Source: Khoudiadiopia massiliensis
Lineage (GTDB): Bacteria > Bacillota > Clostridia > Tissierellales > Peptoniphilaceae
Reading direction: 5' to 3'
DNA length: 64,000 nt
Assembly (NCBI GenBank): GCA_900290095.1
Contig: OKQS01000001.1
Span: 1-64,000, forward strand
The first letter of the stretch is position 1. Each line of letters starts with the position of its first letter. Shown here piece after piece: positions 25,602 through 35,047 of the stretch. The position numbers and the translations under genes were made by a program. The notes beneath the pieces are model-generated. The model did not search any database, was not told where the DNA came from, and saw nothing but the letters and a program-made list of their open reading frames with translations.

Positions 25602-27677
25602 ATGAAATCAGAAGAATTCGGAGAATTCAGGTTCGGTCCGGGAGTTATGGAGCAAAGACTCCCTAAGCCTGTCTACGACAGGTATCTGGCGGCCATGAAA
25701 AACCAGTCGTCCATTTCGCTTGAACTTGCAGATGCAATTGCCCATGCCATGAAGGTTTGGGCCATAGACCATGGAGCTACACACTACTGCCATTTTTTCC
25801 AACCGCTTAACGGTAAAACGGCAGAAAAACACGATGCCTTCCTGCAAAAGGGGCCGGACGGCTATCCCATATTAAGACTTTCAGGCAAGGCCCTGGTCAA
25901 GGGGGAGACAGACGGATCGTCCTTTCCCACAGGCGGATTGAGGGATACTTTTGAAGCCAGGGGTTATACATTTTGGGATACTTCCTCATATGCATATGTT
26001 AGGGATAAGGTTTTGTACATTCCCTCGGTTTTTGTGGGCTATAACGGAGAAAAGCTCGACCTCAAACTTCCCCTTTTAAAAGCCAAAGAAGCCTTGAGCA
26101 GGCTGTCAACCCGCCTTCTCCATTTACTGGGAAGGAAGGATGTGGCATACGTTGAGCCCATGCTGGGCTTGGAACAGGAATATTTTCTTGTTAATAAAAA
26201 AGAAGCCGAGAAGAGACCGGACTTCCTATACTGCGGGAAATCTCTCTATGGAGCCGATATGCCCAAGGCCGGAGACTATGAAGATACTTACTTCGCTTCT
26301 ATTGAGGCTTCTGTTAAAGAATTTATGAATGAGGTCAATGAGACCTGCTGGAAGCTGGGAATCTATGCTTCAAATGAGCATGGTGAAGTCGCCCCTGGCC
26401 AATATGAGTTTTGTGCGGAGTTCGACGATGCCGTGACCTCAATAGACCAGAATCTTTTGGTCATGGATATTTTAAAGTCAGTAGCCGGCAAGCACGGTTT
26501 CCGTTGCCTGCTGGATGAAAAGCCCTTTGCCGACATGAACGGCTCAGGCAAACACAACAACTTCTCGCTTGTAAGCTCCGAGGGGGATAATCTCTTTGAA
26601 CCCGGTCTTGATAATGATGACAATCTGACATTCATTCTCTTTATAACAGCCTTTATAGCAGCTGTAGACAGGCACCAGACCCTTCTCAGGATGGCCTGCT
26701 CGGAAGAGGGCAATGATTATAGGCTGGGAGCGGACGAAGCTCCGCCTGCCATAGTTTCCGTATATTTGGGGGAGAACCTGTCAAATCTCTTTAAGGAGTT
26801 GATTGAGAAGAGTGAAATTTCACCCCTTCAACTCAGCACCATGGTCAGCCCCCTTGTGAACCTTACCAAAATGGCCGTCGAAGCCACAGACAGGAACAGG
26901 ACTTCTCCGGTAGCCTTTGTAGGCAATAAGTTCGAGATAAGGATGCTGGGGTCTTCATTAAACCCCTCAGCCCTCAATACCTTTTTATATGGAGCCTTGG
27001 CCCAGAGCCTTGAAGAAATTTGCGATTTGCTTGAAGGGTGCGACTGTGATGACCAAGGTCAACTTCATAAAAAAGTTTTGGACATATGCAGGGATATTCT
27101 TATTAAGCACGGTAAAATACTTTTTGAGGGAGACGGATATTCGGGAGATTGGCACAAGGAAGCCAAGGATAGGGGCTTGGAAGAGTTTCCCAGCTATATT
27201 AATTCCGTTGACGTCCTCTTGAGGAAAGAAACCCTTGATATGGTCGAACATTTTGATATCTTGAATGAAACAGAACTTAAGGCCAGGAGGGATGTCTTGG
27301 TTAAAAGATATATACACGCCGTTAAGATCAAGGCCAGGGTTCTGACAAGGATGGCTCAGGAGGGTATTTATCCGGCCCTGCTTGAATACCAAAGGCTCCT
27401 CCAGGACACACTCCCGGCCGGAATGGCTAAATCTATCAGGAACCGGGCAGAGAGAAATGCCCACTACTTGGACATGATAGACAAGATGACATATGAAATG
27501 ACCGAAAGTATTAACGAGATCATTAAAAATACGGACATAGACAAGGTTGCTGAAGACATGACAAAGAAGGTAAGACCGGACATGCTCAAACTTTCCGCCT
27601 TGTTAAATGACGCTGAACTCAATTCGCCATATAAGTTCTGGCCTTATCCCTCTACGGATAAGCTCATTGTTCAGTAA
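25602..27677 (+). CDS. glnN: Glutamine synthetase type III
   Basis: A 691-residue glutamine synthetase of the large GSIII class, found in anaerobes, Bacteroidetes and cyanobacteria. It joins ammonia to glutamate using ATP. It has the N-terminal RFGPGVMEQRLPK segment, the central GLEQEYFLV and NEHGEVAPGQYEF, a metal/ATP site in FADMNGSGKHNNFS, and VGNKFEIRMLGSS. The class forms dodecamers and is longer than type I enzymes (about 450 residues). GGGGG precedes the ATG. hisS follows after 13 bases. It could recapture ammonia released by the aspartate ammonia-lyase encoded further on. Confidence 0.96.
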   Translation: MKSEEFGEFRFGPGVMEQRLPKPVYDRYLAAMKNQSSISLELADAIAHAMKVWAIDHGATHYCHFFQPLNGKTAEKHDAFLQKGPDGYPILRLSGKALVKGETDGSSFPTGGLRDTFEARGYTFWDTSSYAYVRDKVLYIPSVFVGYNGEKLDLKLPLLKAKEALSRLSTRLLHLLGRKDVAYVEPMLGLEQEYFLVNKKEAEKRPDFLYCGKSLYGADMPKAGDYEDTYFASIEASVKEFMNEVNETCWKLGIYASNEHGEVAPGQYEFCAEFDDAVTSIDQNLLVMDILKSVAGKHGFRCLLDEKPFADMNGSGKHNNFSLVSSEGDNLFEPGLDNDDNLTFILFITAFIAAVDRHQTLLRMACSEEGNDYRLGADEAPPAIVSVYLGENLSNLFKELIEKSEISPLQLSTMVSPLVNLTKMAVEATDRNRTSPVAFVGNKFEIRMLGSSLNPSALNTFLYGALAQSLEEICDLLEGCDCDDQGQLHKKVLDICRDILIKHGKILFEGDGYSGDWHKEAKDRGLEEFPSYINSVDVLLRKETLDMVEHFDILNETELKARRDVLVKRYIHAVKIKARVLTRMAQEGIYPALLEYQRLLQDTLPAGMAKSIRNRAERNAHYLDMIDKMTYEMTESINEIIKNTDIDKVAEDMTKKVRPDMLKLSALLNDAELNSPYKFWPYPSTDKLIVQ

Positions 27678-27690
27678 GGAAGGAGAAATA

Positions 27691-29028
27691 ATGGATATTG
27701 TACAGCCGTCAATCCTGTCAGGATTTATGGAGCTAAGCCCTGAGGACCAGGTCCTATTCAACAAGATAAGGGACATTGCCATTAAAAATTTCAGAAACTA
27801 CGGATTCTGGCCCATAGACACACCGGCCATAGAAAAGAGTGAAATCCTCTTTGCCAAAGGTGGCGGGGAGACGGAAAAACAGGTATATAGGATTGAAAAG
27901 GGAGAACACTCTCAGGACCAGGCCCTAAGGTTTGACCTGACCGTACCCCTGGCAAGGTATGTGGCCCAGAATGCCTCTGATTTGGCCTTTCCCTTCCGCC
28001 GCTACCAGGTGGCCAAGGTTTGGAGGGGAGAGAGGAGCCAAAAAGGCAGGTATAGAGAGTTCTACCAGGCAGATGTTGACATTATAGGCAGGAACAGCCT
28101 ATCACTTCTGAATGACGCTGAAATACCTTCAGTTATGGATAAAATTTTCAAAGAGATAGGCGTAGGAAAAGCGGTTTTCCATATTAATAACAGAAAGCTC
28201 TTAAATGCTTTTTTCAATGATTTGGAAATAAGGGACTCCGCTCAAGTCCTCAGAGCCATTGACAAACTTGCAAAGATAGGGGAAGTAAATGTTGCCTCAA
28301 TACTGGAGGATGAAGGTATTGACGAGGAAAAGACAGCAAGGATCTTCTCATTTATTAAGGGGGGAGCGGACAACTCGGAAACCCTGGCTAAATTGGAAAA
28401 AGAGCCCCTACAATCCCAAGAATATAAGGAAGCCCTGGAAGACCTCAAATTTGTTTACAAGAATATGCTGGCTTTCGGCATAGACGAGGATTCAATCGTC
28501 ATTGACCTCTCAATTACAAGGGGCCTGGACTACTACACGGGAACGGTTTATGAGACCTTCCTCAAGGGACATGAGTCAATCGGGTCCATTTGCTCGGGTG
28601 GCCGTTATGACAACCTGGCATCAAACTTCAGCAAGGAAAGCTTGCCCGGTGTAGGCTTGTCAATAGGACTTACAAGGCTTTTCTACCAGCTGAGAGCAGG
28701 AGATATCATACAGCCGGAAAAGGGAGACTACATCAAGGCCCTGGTTATAGCTATGGGAGAGGATGACAGGCAATATGCCATAGATGTGGTCAATAGACTC
28801 CGCAGTGAAGGCCTGGTATGCCAGCTTGACAGTGAAGGCGGAAAGATGAAAAAGAAATTCTCATATGCCGACAAGTTAGGGGCCGGCTATGCGATAATAA
28901 TCGGAGAGAGCGAAAGACTGAACAAAGAAATAAGCATCAAGGATCTTTTAAGCGGCAAACAGGAGTCAATGTCGCTTGAAGATGCTGTGGAACTTATTAA
29001 GGCAAATAGGAAAGAGGTAGTGGAATGA
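27691..29028 (+). CDS. hisS: Histidyl-tRNA synthetase
   Basis: A 445-residue class II synthetase. Motif 2 is in KVWRGERSQKGRYREFYQ, and the histidine-specific motifs are LDYYTGTVYE and SGGRYDNL. The N-terminal part reads LRFDLTVPLARY where most bacterial enzymes have LRPEGT, so this is the variant also seen in archaea, eukaryotes and some bacteria. AAGGAGAAATA places the start at 27691. An in-frame start at 27607 lies inside glnN. The stop overlaps thrS. No T-box or other leader is seen before it, so it is probably transcribed with glnN. Confidence 0.93.
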   Translation: MDIVQPSILSGFMELSPEDQVLFNKIRDIAIKNFRNYGFWPIDTPAIEKSEILFAKGGGETEKQVYRIEKGEHSQDQALRFDLTVPLARYVAQNASDLAFPFRRYQVAKVWRGERSQKGRYREFYQADVDIIGRNSLSLLNDAEIPSVMDKIFKEIGVGKAVFHINNRKLLNAFFNDLEIRDSAQVLRAIDKLAKIGEVNVASILEDEGIDEEKTARIFSFIKGGADNSETLAKLEKEPLQSQEYKEALEDLKFVYKNMLAFGIDEDSIVIDLSITRGLDYYTGTVYETFLKGHESIGSICSGGRYDNLASNFSKESLPGVGLSIGLTRLFYQLRAGDIIQPEKGDYIKALVIAMGEDDRQYAIDVVNRLRSEGLVCQLDSEGGKMKKKFSYADKLGAGYAIIIGESERLNKEISIKDLLSGKQESMSLEDAVELIKANRKEVVE

Positions 29029-30950
29029 AGATTATAAGCAAAGACGGGAGTCAGGTGGAAATAAAAGAAGCGGGGACGCTTTTGGATGCTGCCGAGGCAA
29101 TATCAAGCGGCTTAGCCAGGAATGCCCTGGCAGGCAAGATTAACGGAGAAGATAAAGATCTTAGAGACGTTCTGCACGATGGAGACAAGTTTGAAATTTC
29201 TACATTTGATGACGAATATGGCCGCTTAGCCTTCCATCACTCAACTGCCCACCTTTTGGCCCAGGCCGTACAGAGGCTCTATCCTGATGCGGAATTTGCT
29301 ATAGGACCGGCAATTAAAGACGGTTTTTACTACGACATAGATTTTGGGGATAAGGTAATTAATGATGAGGACCTGCCCAAGATTGAAAATGAGATGAAAA
29401 AGATTGTCCAGGAAAAGCTCCCGATTGAGAGGTTTGAGATGACCAGGCAGGAAGCCATTAAATATTGGGAAGACAAGGGACAGAAATACAAGGTCGAATT
29501 AGTTGAGGACCTGCCGGAGGATGCCCATATAAGCTTTTACAAGCAGGGCGATTTCACAGACCTTTGTGCCGGACCCCACATCATGAACACGGGATCTTTG
29601 AAGGCCTTCAAATTAACCTCCATAGCAGGAGCCTATTGGAGGGGGGATGAGAATAGGAAGATGCTCACAAGGATTTATGGAACTTCCTTCCCCAAGAAAA
29701 AGCTCCTTGACGAGTACCTGGAAAGGATTGAAGAGGCCAAGAAGAGGGACCATAGAAAGATCGGCAAGGAAATGGGACTCTTTGCTCTTATGGATGAAGG
29801 CCCGGGCTTCCCATTCTTCCTGCCTAAGGGCATGATCATAAAAAATGAGCTGATAGAGTACTGGAGAGAAATCCATCAGAGGGCCGGATATAAGGAAATA
29901 TCTACACCTCAGATCCTGAACAGAAAGCTCTGGGAAACTTCAGGACACTGGGACCATTACAGGGAAAACATGTATACAACTCAGATTGATGGGGAAGACT
30001 ATGCAATTAAACCCATGAACTGCCCCGGGTCAATGCTTGTTTTCAACTCAAAGCCCAGGTCATATAAGGACCTGCCTTTGAGACTTGCAGAGCTTGGCAG
30101 CGTTCACAGGCATGAGCTTTCAGGAGCCTTACACGGACTTTTCAGGGTCAGGAACTTTACCCAGGATGATGCCCATATTTTCCTGAGTATGGACATGATA
30201 GAGGATGAGGTAAAGAGGATAGTTGACCTGATTGATGAGGTGTATAGCAAGTTCGGATTTAAATACAATATTGAACTCTCAACAAGACCGGATGACTCAA
30301 TGGGGTCTGACGAGGATTGGGAAGAAGCTACTTCCGCCTTGGAAAAAGCTTTAAAAGGCATGGGAAGAACCTATGAAATCAATGAAGGAGACGGGGCCTT
30401 CTACGGACCCAAGATTGACTTCCACTTGGAAGATTGTCTTGGAAGAAGCTGGCAATGCGGAACTATCCAGCTTGATTTCCAGCTGCCTCAGCGCTTCAAG
30501 TCTGAATATATAGGCAAAGACGGCAATAAGCATATGCCGGTCCTGGTCCACAGGGTAGTGTTCGGATCGGTAGAGCGTTTTATTGGAAACCTGATTGAGG
30601 AATATGCAGGAAACTTCCCGATCTGGTTAGCTCCCGTACAGATAGAATTAATACCTGTAAGCCTTAAGGCTCACCTGGACTATGCAAGGGAAATGCAAAA
30701 GGAACTCGAAGCTGCAGGTGTTAGGGTAGAGCTGGATGACCGTGATGAAACGCTTGGAAAGAAGATAAGGGATGCCCAAGTAGCCAAGACCTACTTCCAG
30801 ATAGTTGTAGGTGACAGGGAGATGGAAGATAAGACCGTATCAATCCGTATGCACGGTGAAAAGGACAGCAAGGTCATGGCATTCAAGGATTTCAAGGAAT
30901 TTATTGTAGGAAAAATTAAGGACAGGGACAAGTCCTGTTTTACTGAATAA
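29025..30950 (+). CDS. thrS: Threonyl-tRNA synthetase
   Basis: A 641-residue class II synthetase with the full bacterial domain set. It has an N-terminal TGS domain (1-60), an editing domain with HHSTAHLLAQA (about 69-80) and the catalytic core: ELGSVHRHELSGALHGLFRVR, QDDAHIF and GSVERFIG. The C-terminal anticodon domain starts at PVQIELIPVS. The ATG overlaps the hisS stop. A terminator follows. Many Firmicutes thrS genes have a T-box leader, but none precedes this one. Confidence 0.97.
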   Translation: MKIISKDGSQVEIKEAGTLLDAAEAISSGLARNALAGKINGEDKDLRDVLHDGDKFEISTFDDEYGRLAFHHSTAHLLAQAVQRLYPDAEFAIGPAIKDGFYYDIDFGDKVINDEDLPKIENEMKKIVQEKLPIERFEMTRQEAIKYWEDKGQKYKVELVEDLPEDAHISFYKQGDFTDLCAGPHIMNTGSLKAFKLTSIAGAYWRGDENRKMLTRIYGTSFPKKKLLDEYLERIEEAKKRDHRKIGKEMGLFALMDEGPGFPFFLPKGMIIKNELIEYWREIHQRAGYKEISTPQILNRKLWETSGHWDHYRENMYTTQIDGEDYAIKPMNCPGSMLVFNSKPRSYKDLPLRLAELGSVHRHELSGALHGLFRVRNFTQDDAHIFLSMDMIEDEVKRIVDLIDEVYSKFGFKYNIELSTRPDDSMGSDEDWEEATSALEKALKGMGRTYEINEGDGAFYGPKIDFHLEDCLGRSWQCGTIQLDFQLPQRFKSEYIGKDGNKHMPVLVHRVVFGSVERFIGNLIEEYAGNFPIWLAPVQIELIPVSLKAHLDYAREMQKELEAAGVRVELDDRDETLGKKIRDAQVAKTYFQIVVGDREMEDKTVSIRMHGEKDSKVMAFKDFKEFIVGKIKDRDKSCFTE

Positions 30951-30986
30951 ACTTTAAGGCCTCTTGAAATAGCCTCAAAATAAAGA

Positions 30987-31017
30987 GAGGATCCGATTTA
31001 TAGCCGGGTCCTCTTTT
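30987..31017 (+). terminator. Terminator after thrS
   Basis: A 9-bp stem GAGGATCCG / CGGGTCCTC (one G-T pair) with a nine-base loop runs into TTTTT. It ends the glnN-hisS-thrS unit. Confidence 0.88.
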
Positions 31018-31075
31018 TGTTTGATTATAAAAAATAGTTACTAAAGCTATTTTGATTCAATAGGTCAGGCGAAAG

Positions 31076-31966
31076 TTAGTAAGCCTTATAATTTAGCGTA
31101 AGCAAGTTCATTTCCTCATCAAAGTAAAGATTAAAGTCAACGGCCTGTACTTTCTCAGGAAAGAGCCTTACATAAACTTGAATTGCATTTCCCTTTAACG
31201 AGGAATCGCCGTATATAGTGGACATTTCCTCAACGGCAACATTGTAGGTATCTTTCTTAATTTCTCCGGCATTGTCGAATATTTTTTTTATTTCATCATA
31301 ACTTTTTTTTATTTCATCAGGCGTCGCTTCCATATCTTTGCAAGCGGTTTCGTAATAGTCGATATTCCCTTTTGACACATTTTGCAAAATTGTATAGGCA
31401 TAATCCACATAATCCTTGTATTTACTATTTACTTCGGATGAGTTTTGTTCCGCTCCATCAATAGCTAGCTGCAATGTTACAAGTTCATTGGCAGTATTTC
31501 TTGCAATTTTCATAATTAGATTTATGTTTTCACCCTCTGTAAAAACATTATAGAGATAAGCATCAGCCCCATTATCGGTAGCTATCTCTTTTTTTATGTC
31601 GATTATTTTTTTAATTTTACCTGAAAGGCTAAGAGGTCCATAGGCCGGGTCAAGCTTTATAGGGTCATCATTTACAAAGTCTTTAGCACTACCTCCCAAG
31701 ATTTTTAATATTTCCCTCGAGTCTTTTTCTGCAATAAGCTTTGTGACTTTATTTAGCCATTGAAGCTCGTCATCCGAAACATTTTTATCATATTTTGCAT
31801 CTTTAATCCAAGGATCATTTTTCAAGTCATCATTGACCTCTCCTGCCTCGGAGATTTCAGTGTTTTGTGCTTCCGTTTGGCTTGTTTGATTATTATTTTT
31901 AGAACTTCCGCACGATATCAGGACTAAAGACATCGCTACAAGTAATGCTTTATATAACTTACTCAT
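31076..31966 (-). CDS. Lipoprotein of unknown function
   Basis: A 296-residue secreted lipoprotein. The signal segment MSKLYKALLVAMSLVLISC ends in a lipobox (LISC, Cys19), followed by an Asn/Gln/Ser/Glu-rich linker to about residue 50. The rest is a mixed charged domain without a family I can name, although its length and small repeats of DEIKKSYDEIKK character recall extracytoplasmic DUF domains of clostridial lipoproteins. AGGAGG precedes the ATG. It stands alone on the minus strand and looks more AT-rich than its neighbours, so it may be a recent acquisition. Confidence 0.8.
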   Translation of the reverse strand: MSKLYKALLVAMSLVLISCGSSKNNNQTSQTEAQNTEISEAGEVNDDLKNDPWIKDAKYDKNVSDDELQWLNKVTKLIAEKDSREILKILGGSAKDFVNDDPIKLDPAYGPLSLSGKIKKIIDIKKEIATDNGADAYLYNVFTEGENINLIMKIARNTANELVTLQLAIDGAEQNSSEVNSKYKDYVDYAYTILQNVSKGNIDYYETACKDMEATPDEIKKSYDEIKKIFDNAGEIKKDTYNVAVEEMSTIYGDSSLKGNAIQVYVRLFPEKVQAVDFNLYFDEEMNLLTLNYKAY

Positions 31967-32117
31967 AAAACCTCCTATTTTTCTATAAGAACAAATTGAT
32001 GTGAATAGGTTAACAAAGAAATGTAAAGTTTAGGTTAGGACGAAATAAAGAGAGTTATTGTTATTTGCTCGTTCTGAAACAGCCCCTATTTATATTAAGA
32101 TTTTCATATTCGGGAGC

Positions 32118-32146
32118 TTGAGAACAAACGTTTTCCCTGCTATAAT
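32118..32146 (+). promoter_or_regulatory. Promoter of ywlG
   Basis: TTGAGA (32118-32123), a 17-base spacer and TATAAT (32141-32146) with a TG extension (TGCTATAAT) lie 39 bases before the GTG start. Confidence 0.82.
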
Positions 32147-32185
32147 CAAGTTATGTAAAGTTGGAAAAAAAATCAGGAGTAAATA

Positions 32186-32767
32186 GTGACGAATTCAACA
32201 AGTATTAAAGAAAAAGAGATAGATAAAAGTAGGATAATTGAAGAAGTAAGACAGGCTTTGCTTGAATTGATTGACCTGGCCGGCTTAAAAGAAGGAAGCC
32301 TCCTTGTTGTAGGCTGCTCAACAAGCGAAATTCTAGGAAACAATATAGGCATGCACCCCAGCGATGAAGTCGGGGAATGGATAATTGAAGCTATCGGAGA
32401 TCTCCTTGAAGAAAAGGGGATCTTTTTAGCTGCCCAATGCTGTGAACACTACAACAGGGCCCTGGTCATTTCAGATAGGCTGCCGGGTCACGGTGACAGG
32501 GTAAATGCTGTGCCCAAGTGCCATGCCGGCGGCTCTTTTGCAAGGGCCGCATATAACTATCTGGATGATCCAATACTTGTGGAACATATCAGGGCCGATG
32601 CCGGCCTCGATATCGGGAATACTATAATTGGGATGCACATGAAGGAAGTGGTGGTTCCCGTCAGGTTGAAAGTTAAAAACATAGGCCGGGCGGCTTTGGT
32701 AGCATGCAGGACCAGGCCTAAATACATAGGAGGTGATAGGGCACTTTATGATGAAAAATTAAAATAA
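32186..32767 (+). CDS. UPF0340/TIGR01440 family protein (YwlG)
   Basis: A 193-residue conserved Firmicutes protein of unknown function. Recognisable segments are VVGCSTSEILG, AAQCCEHYNRAL, CHAGGSFARAAY and GMHMKEVVVPVR. Conserved cysteines and histidines in CCEH and KCHAGG suggest a ligand site. GTG start with AGGAG six bases upstream. In other genomes the gene is often near glyA or upp. Here it precedes the aspartate module by 88 bases, and co-transcription is possible. Confidence 0.9.
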   Translation: MTNSTSIKEKEIDKSRIIEEVRQALLELIDLAGLKEGSLLVVGCSTSEILGNNIGMHPSDEVGEWIIEAIGDLLEEKGIFLAAQCCEHYNRALVISDRLPGHGDRVNAVPKCHAGGSFARAAYNYLDDPILVEHIRADAGLDIGNTIIGMHMKEVVVPVRLKVKNIGRAALVACRTRPKYIGGDRALYDEKLK

Positions 32768-32855
32768 GCTGCCATAAAATTTTTTTGATTAAATTATAGG
32801 CAAGATAAAGAATCAAAGTGTAAATATTTGTTCCGGGTTTTAGAAAGGAAATGAG

Positions 32856-34280
32856 ATGACAAAAAAGTTCAGACAGGAAAAAGACTCAATAGGGCTTTTA
32901 GAAGTTCCTCAAGATGCTCTATATGGGGCCAATTCACTAAGAGCGGAGCAGAATTTTAAAATAACCGGCAATAAAATGGATGAGGAATTTATCAAGGCAA
33001 TGGTGGAAGTAAAAAAAGCCTGTGCCCTGGTGAACAACGAGGTCGGACATCTTGACGATGAGAGGACCGAGCCGATAGTTGAGGCGTGTGACAAGCTCTT
33101 GGGAGGAGATCACAGAGATCAAATTATTTGCGATCCCATCCAAGGCGGGGCAGGCACATCTTTTAACATGAATATAAATGAAATTTTGGCAAACATGAGT
33201 AATTTGGCCCTTGGAGGAAAACTTGGTGTATATGATAAGGTTCACCCCAATGACCATGTCAATGAGGGTCAGTCTACCAACGATACCATCCCAACATCGG
33301 GGAAAATCGCTATGATCAGGTATTTCAAAAGACTGAAGGATGAAAACCTTAAGTTGATTGAAAGCCTTGAGAAAAAGGCTGAAGAATTTGATGATTACAT
33401 AAAAATGGGCAGGACTCAGCTCCAAGATGCCATACCGGTAAGATTGGGCCAGGAATTTACAGCATATGCCGCCCCCTTAAAAAGGGACGACAAAAGATTT
33501 GACTTGGCTATAGAAGCCTTATCATACGTCAACCTTGGCGGAACGGCAATCGGCACAGGACTTAATGCAGATCAGGACTATTTCGGAAAGATAGTACCTA
33601 AACTTGCGGAAATAACAGGTTTGGACTTGAAACAGAATGATGACCTTATTGAAGGAACTCAGAACCTGGATTGCTTTGCCTATGCTTCCTCAATATTGAA
33701 AGTCTATGCCCTGTCATTATCCAAGATATGCAATGACTTGAGATTACTTTCTTCCGGACCTAAGACGGGAATAGGAGAGATAGTGCTCCCATCTATGCAG
33801 GCGGGATCTTCCATTATGCCCGGCAAGGTAAATCCGGTAATTCCTGAAGTTGTAAACCAGGTTGCCTTCCTGGTAGCAGGCAATGATCTCACAATTTCAA
33901 TGGCGGTTGAGGCCGGACAAATGGAACTCAATGCTTTTGAACCCGTCCTTTTCTATAAGATGTTTGAATCCCTCAAAGCACTTAAAGGAGCCATAAACAC
34001 CCTGAGACTCAATTGCATAGACGGAATTACAGCAGACAAGGAAAAATTGAGGGAGAGAGTTGAAAGTTCAATAGGGATCATAACGGCGCTGGCACCCCAT
34101 ATCGGCTATGAAAAGTCGGCTGCCGTTGCCAAGGAGGCCTTGAAGACGGGCCAATCCATAAGAAAGATCATAACCGATAAAAAAATAATGTCGGAAGAAA
34201 ATCTTGAAAGGGTTCTTGATTACTACCAAATGACCGGTCCGGGGATAGTGGCAGAAGACCTGCTTGAAGAAAATAAATAG
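32856..34280 (+). CDS. aspA: Aspartate ammonia-lyase
   Basis: A 474-residue enzyme of the fumarase/aspartase superfamily. It removes ammonia from L-aspartate to give fumarate. GRTQLQDA, with Gln where fumarase has His, assigns it to aspartase, and the flexible catalytic loop is GSSIMPGKVNP (about 318-328). AAGGAAATGAG precedes the ATG. It heads a module with a racemase-family gene, fumarase, malic enzyme and a transporter, and should be its entry step. Confidence 0.94.
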   Translation: MTKKFRQEKDSIGLLEVPQDALYGANSLRAEQNFKITGNKMDEEFIKAMVEVKKACALVNNEVGHLDDERTEPIVEACDKLLGGDHRDQIICDPIQGGAGTSFNMNINEILANMSNLALGGKLGVYDKVHPNDHVNEGQSTNDTIPTSGKIAMIRYFKRLKDENLKLIESLEKKAEEFDDYIKMGRTQLQDAIPVRLGQEFTAYAAPLKRDDKRFDLAIEALSYVNLGGTAIGTGLNADQDYFGKIVPKLAEITGLDLKQNDDLIEGTQNLDCFAYASSILKVYALSLSKICNDLRLLSSGPKTGIGEIVLPSMQAGSSIMPGKVNPVIPEVVNQVAFLVAGNDLTISMAVEAGQMELNAFEPVLFYKMFESLKALKGAINTLRLNCIDGITADKEKLRERVESSIGIITALAPHIGYEKSAAVAKEALKTGQSIRKIITDKKIMSEENLERVLDYYQMTGPGIVAEDLLEENK

Positions 34281-34302
34281 GACCTCATAAGGGGACGTGA
34301 AG

Positions 34303-35007
34303 ATGAAAAATTTCTTTGTCATACTTGGAGGCATGGGGACCCTGGCGACCACAGGCTTTCTAAATGAAATGAATAAAATTCACAAGGCTGAAAAAGACCA
34401 GGGCTATCTTAATTACCTGCTTTTCAACCATGCCGATGTGCCCGACAGGACAGACTATATTTTGGGCAGGTCCAAGGACAGCCCTGTGAATTACCTCCTG
34501 GAGGACATAAGACAGGCAGATCGGATGGATCCGGATTTTTATGTTATTGCCTGCAACACAGCCCACTATTTTTATGACGACCTGCAGAAAGCTACCGACA
34601 AGCCAATAATAAATATGCCTGAACTTGTTTTGGAAGAGCTTAACAAGCTGGGACAAAACAGTCCAATCGGGCTCTTTGCCACACAGGGAACTATCGAATC
34701 CGGACTTTACAGGAGGATAATTGAAAAAAGCCCGTGCCGCTTGATTAACCACAGAAAAGACCTGCAGGACCAAGTAAATAAACTTATTTATCAGGAGGTC
34801 AAGGCAGGGGGAAACCAAGGCTTAAAACACTATCATGAAATTTTAAGAGAATTTATGGATTTGGGTGCGGAGAGGATTATTCTAGGCTGCACGGAGCTTT
34901 CCTATCTTAACAGCATGGATAATGAAATGGACTACCCTGTAATTGATGCCGAAGGGCTCTTGATAAAGAAGACAGTAGAGAGGGCCAGGAAAGAGCAAAA
35001 TAAGTAA
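34303..35007 (+). CDS. Aspartate/glutamate racemase family protein
   Basis: A 234-residue cofactor-independent racemase-fold protein. The two catalytic cysteines lie in ACNTAH and GCTELS, and the N-terminal ILGGMGTLATTGFL fits the aspartate racemase (YgeA/RacX-like) branch. Placed directly after aspA, it could convert D-aspartate to the L-form used by the lyase, or supply D-aspartate for the cell wall. AAGGGG eight bases before ATG 34303 favours that start over a GTG at 34297. Confidence 0.87.
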   Translation: MKNFFVILGGMGTLATTGFLNEMNKIHKAEKDQGYLNYLLFNHADVPDRTDYILGRSKDSPVNYLLEDIRQADRMDPDFYVIACNTAHYFYDDLQKATDKPIINMPELVLEELNKLGQNSPIGLFATQGTIESGLYRRIIEKSPCRLINHRKDLQDQVNKLIYQEVKAGGNQGLKHYHEILREFMDLGAERIILGCTELSYLNSMDNEMDYPVIDAEGLLIKKTVERARKEQNK

Positions 35008-35047
35008 TTATATTGTTGTAATTTTAAAAGGTTATTAAGGAGGACCA

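Noticed and set aside
32768-32855. A separate promoter for the aspartate module
   Set aside because: The gap is AT-rich and offers several weak boxes, but no -35/-10 pair with proper spacing stands out.
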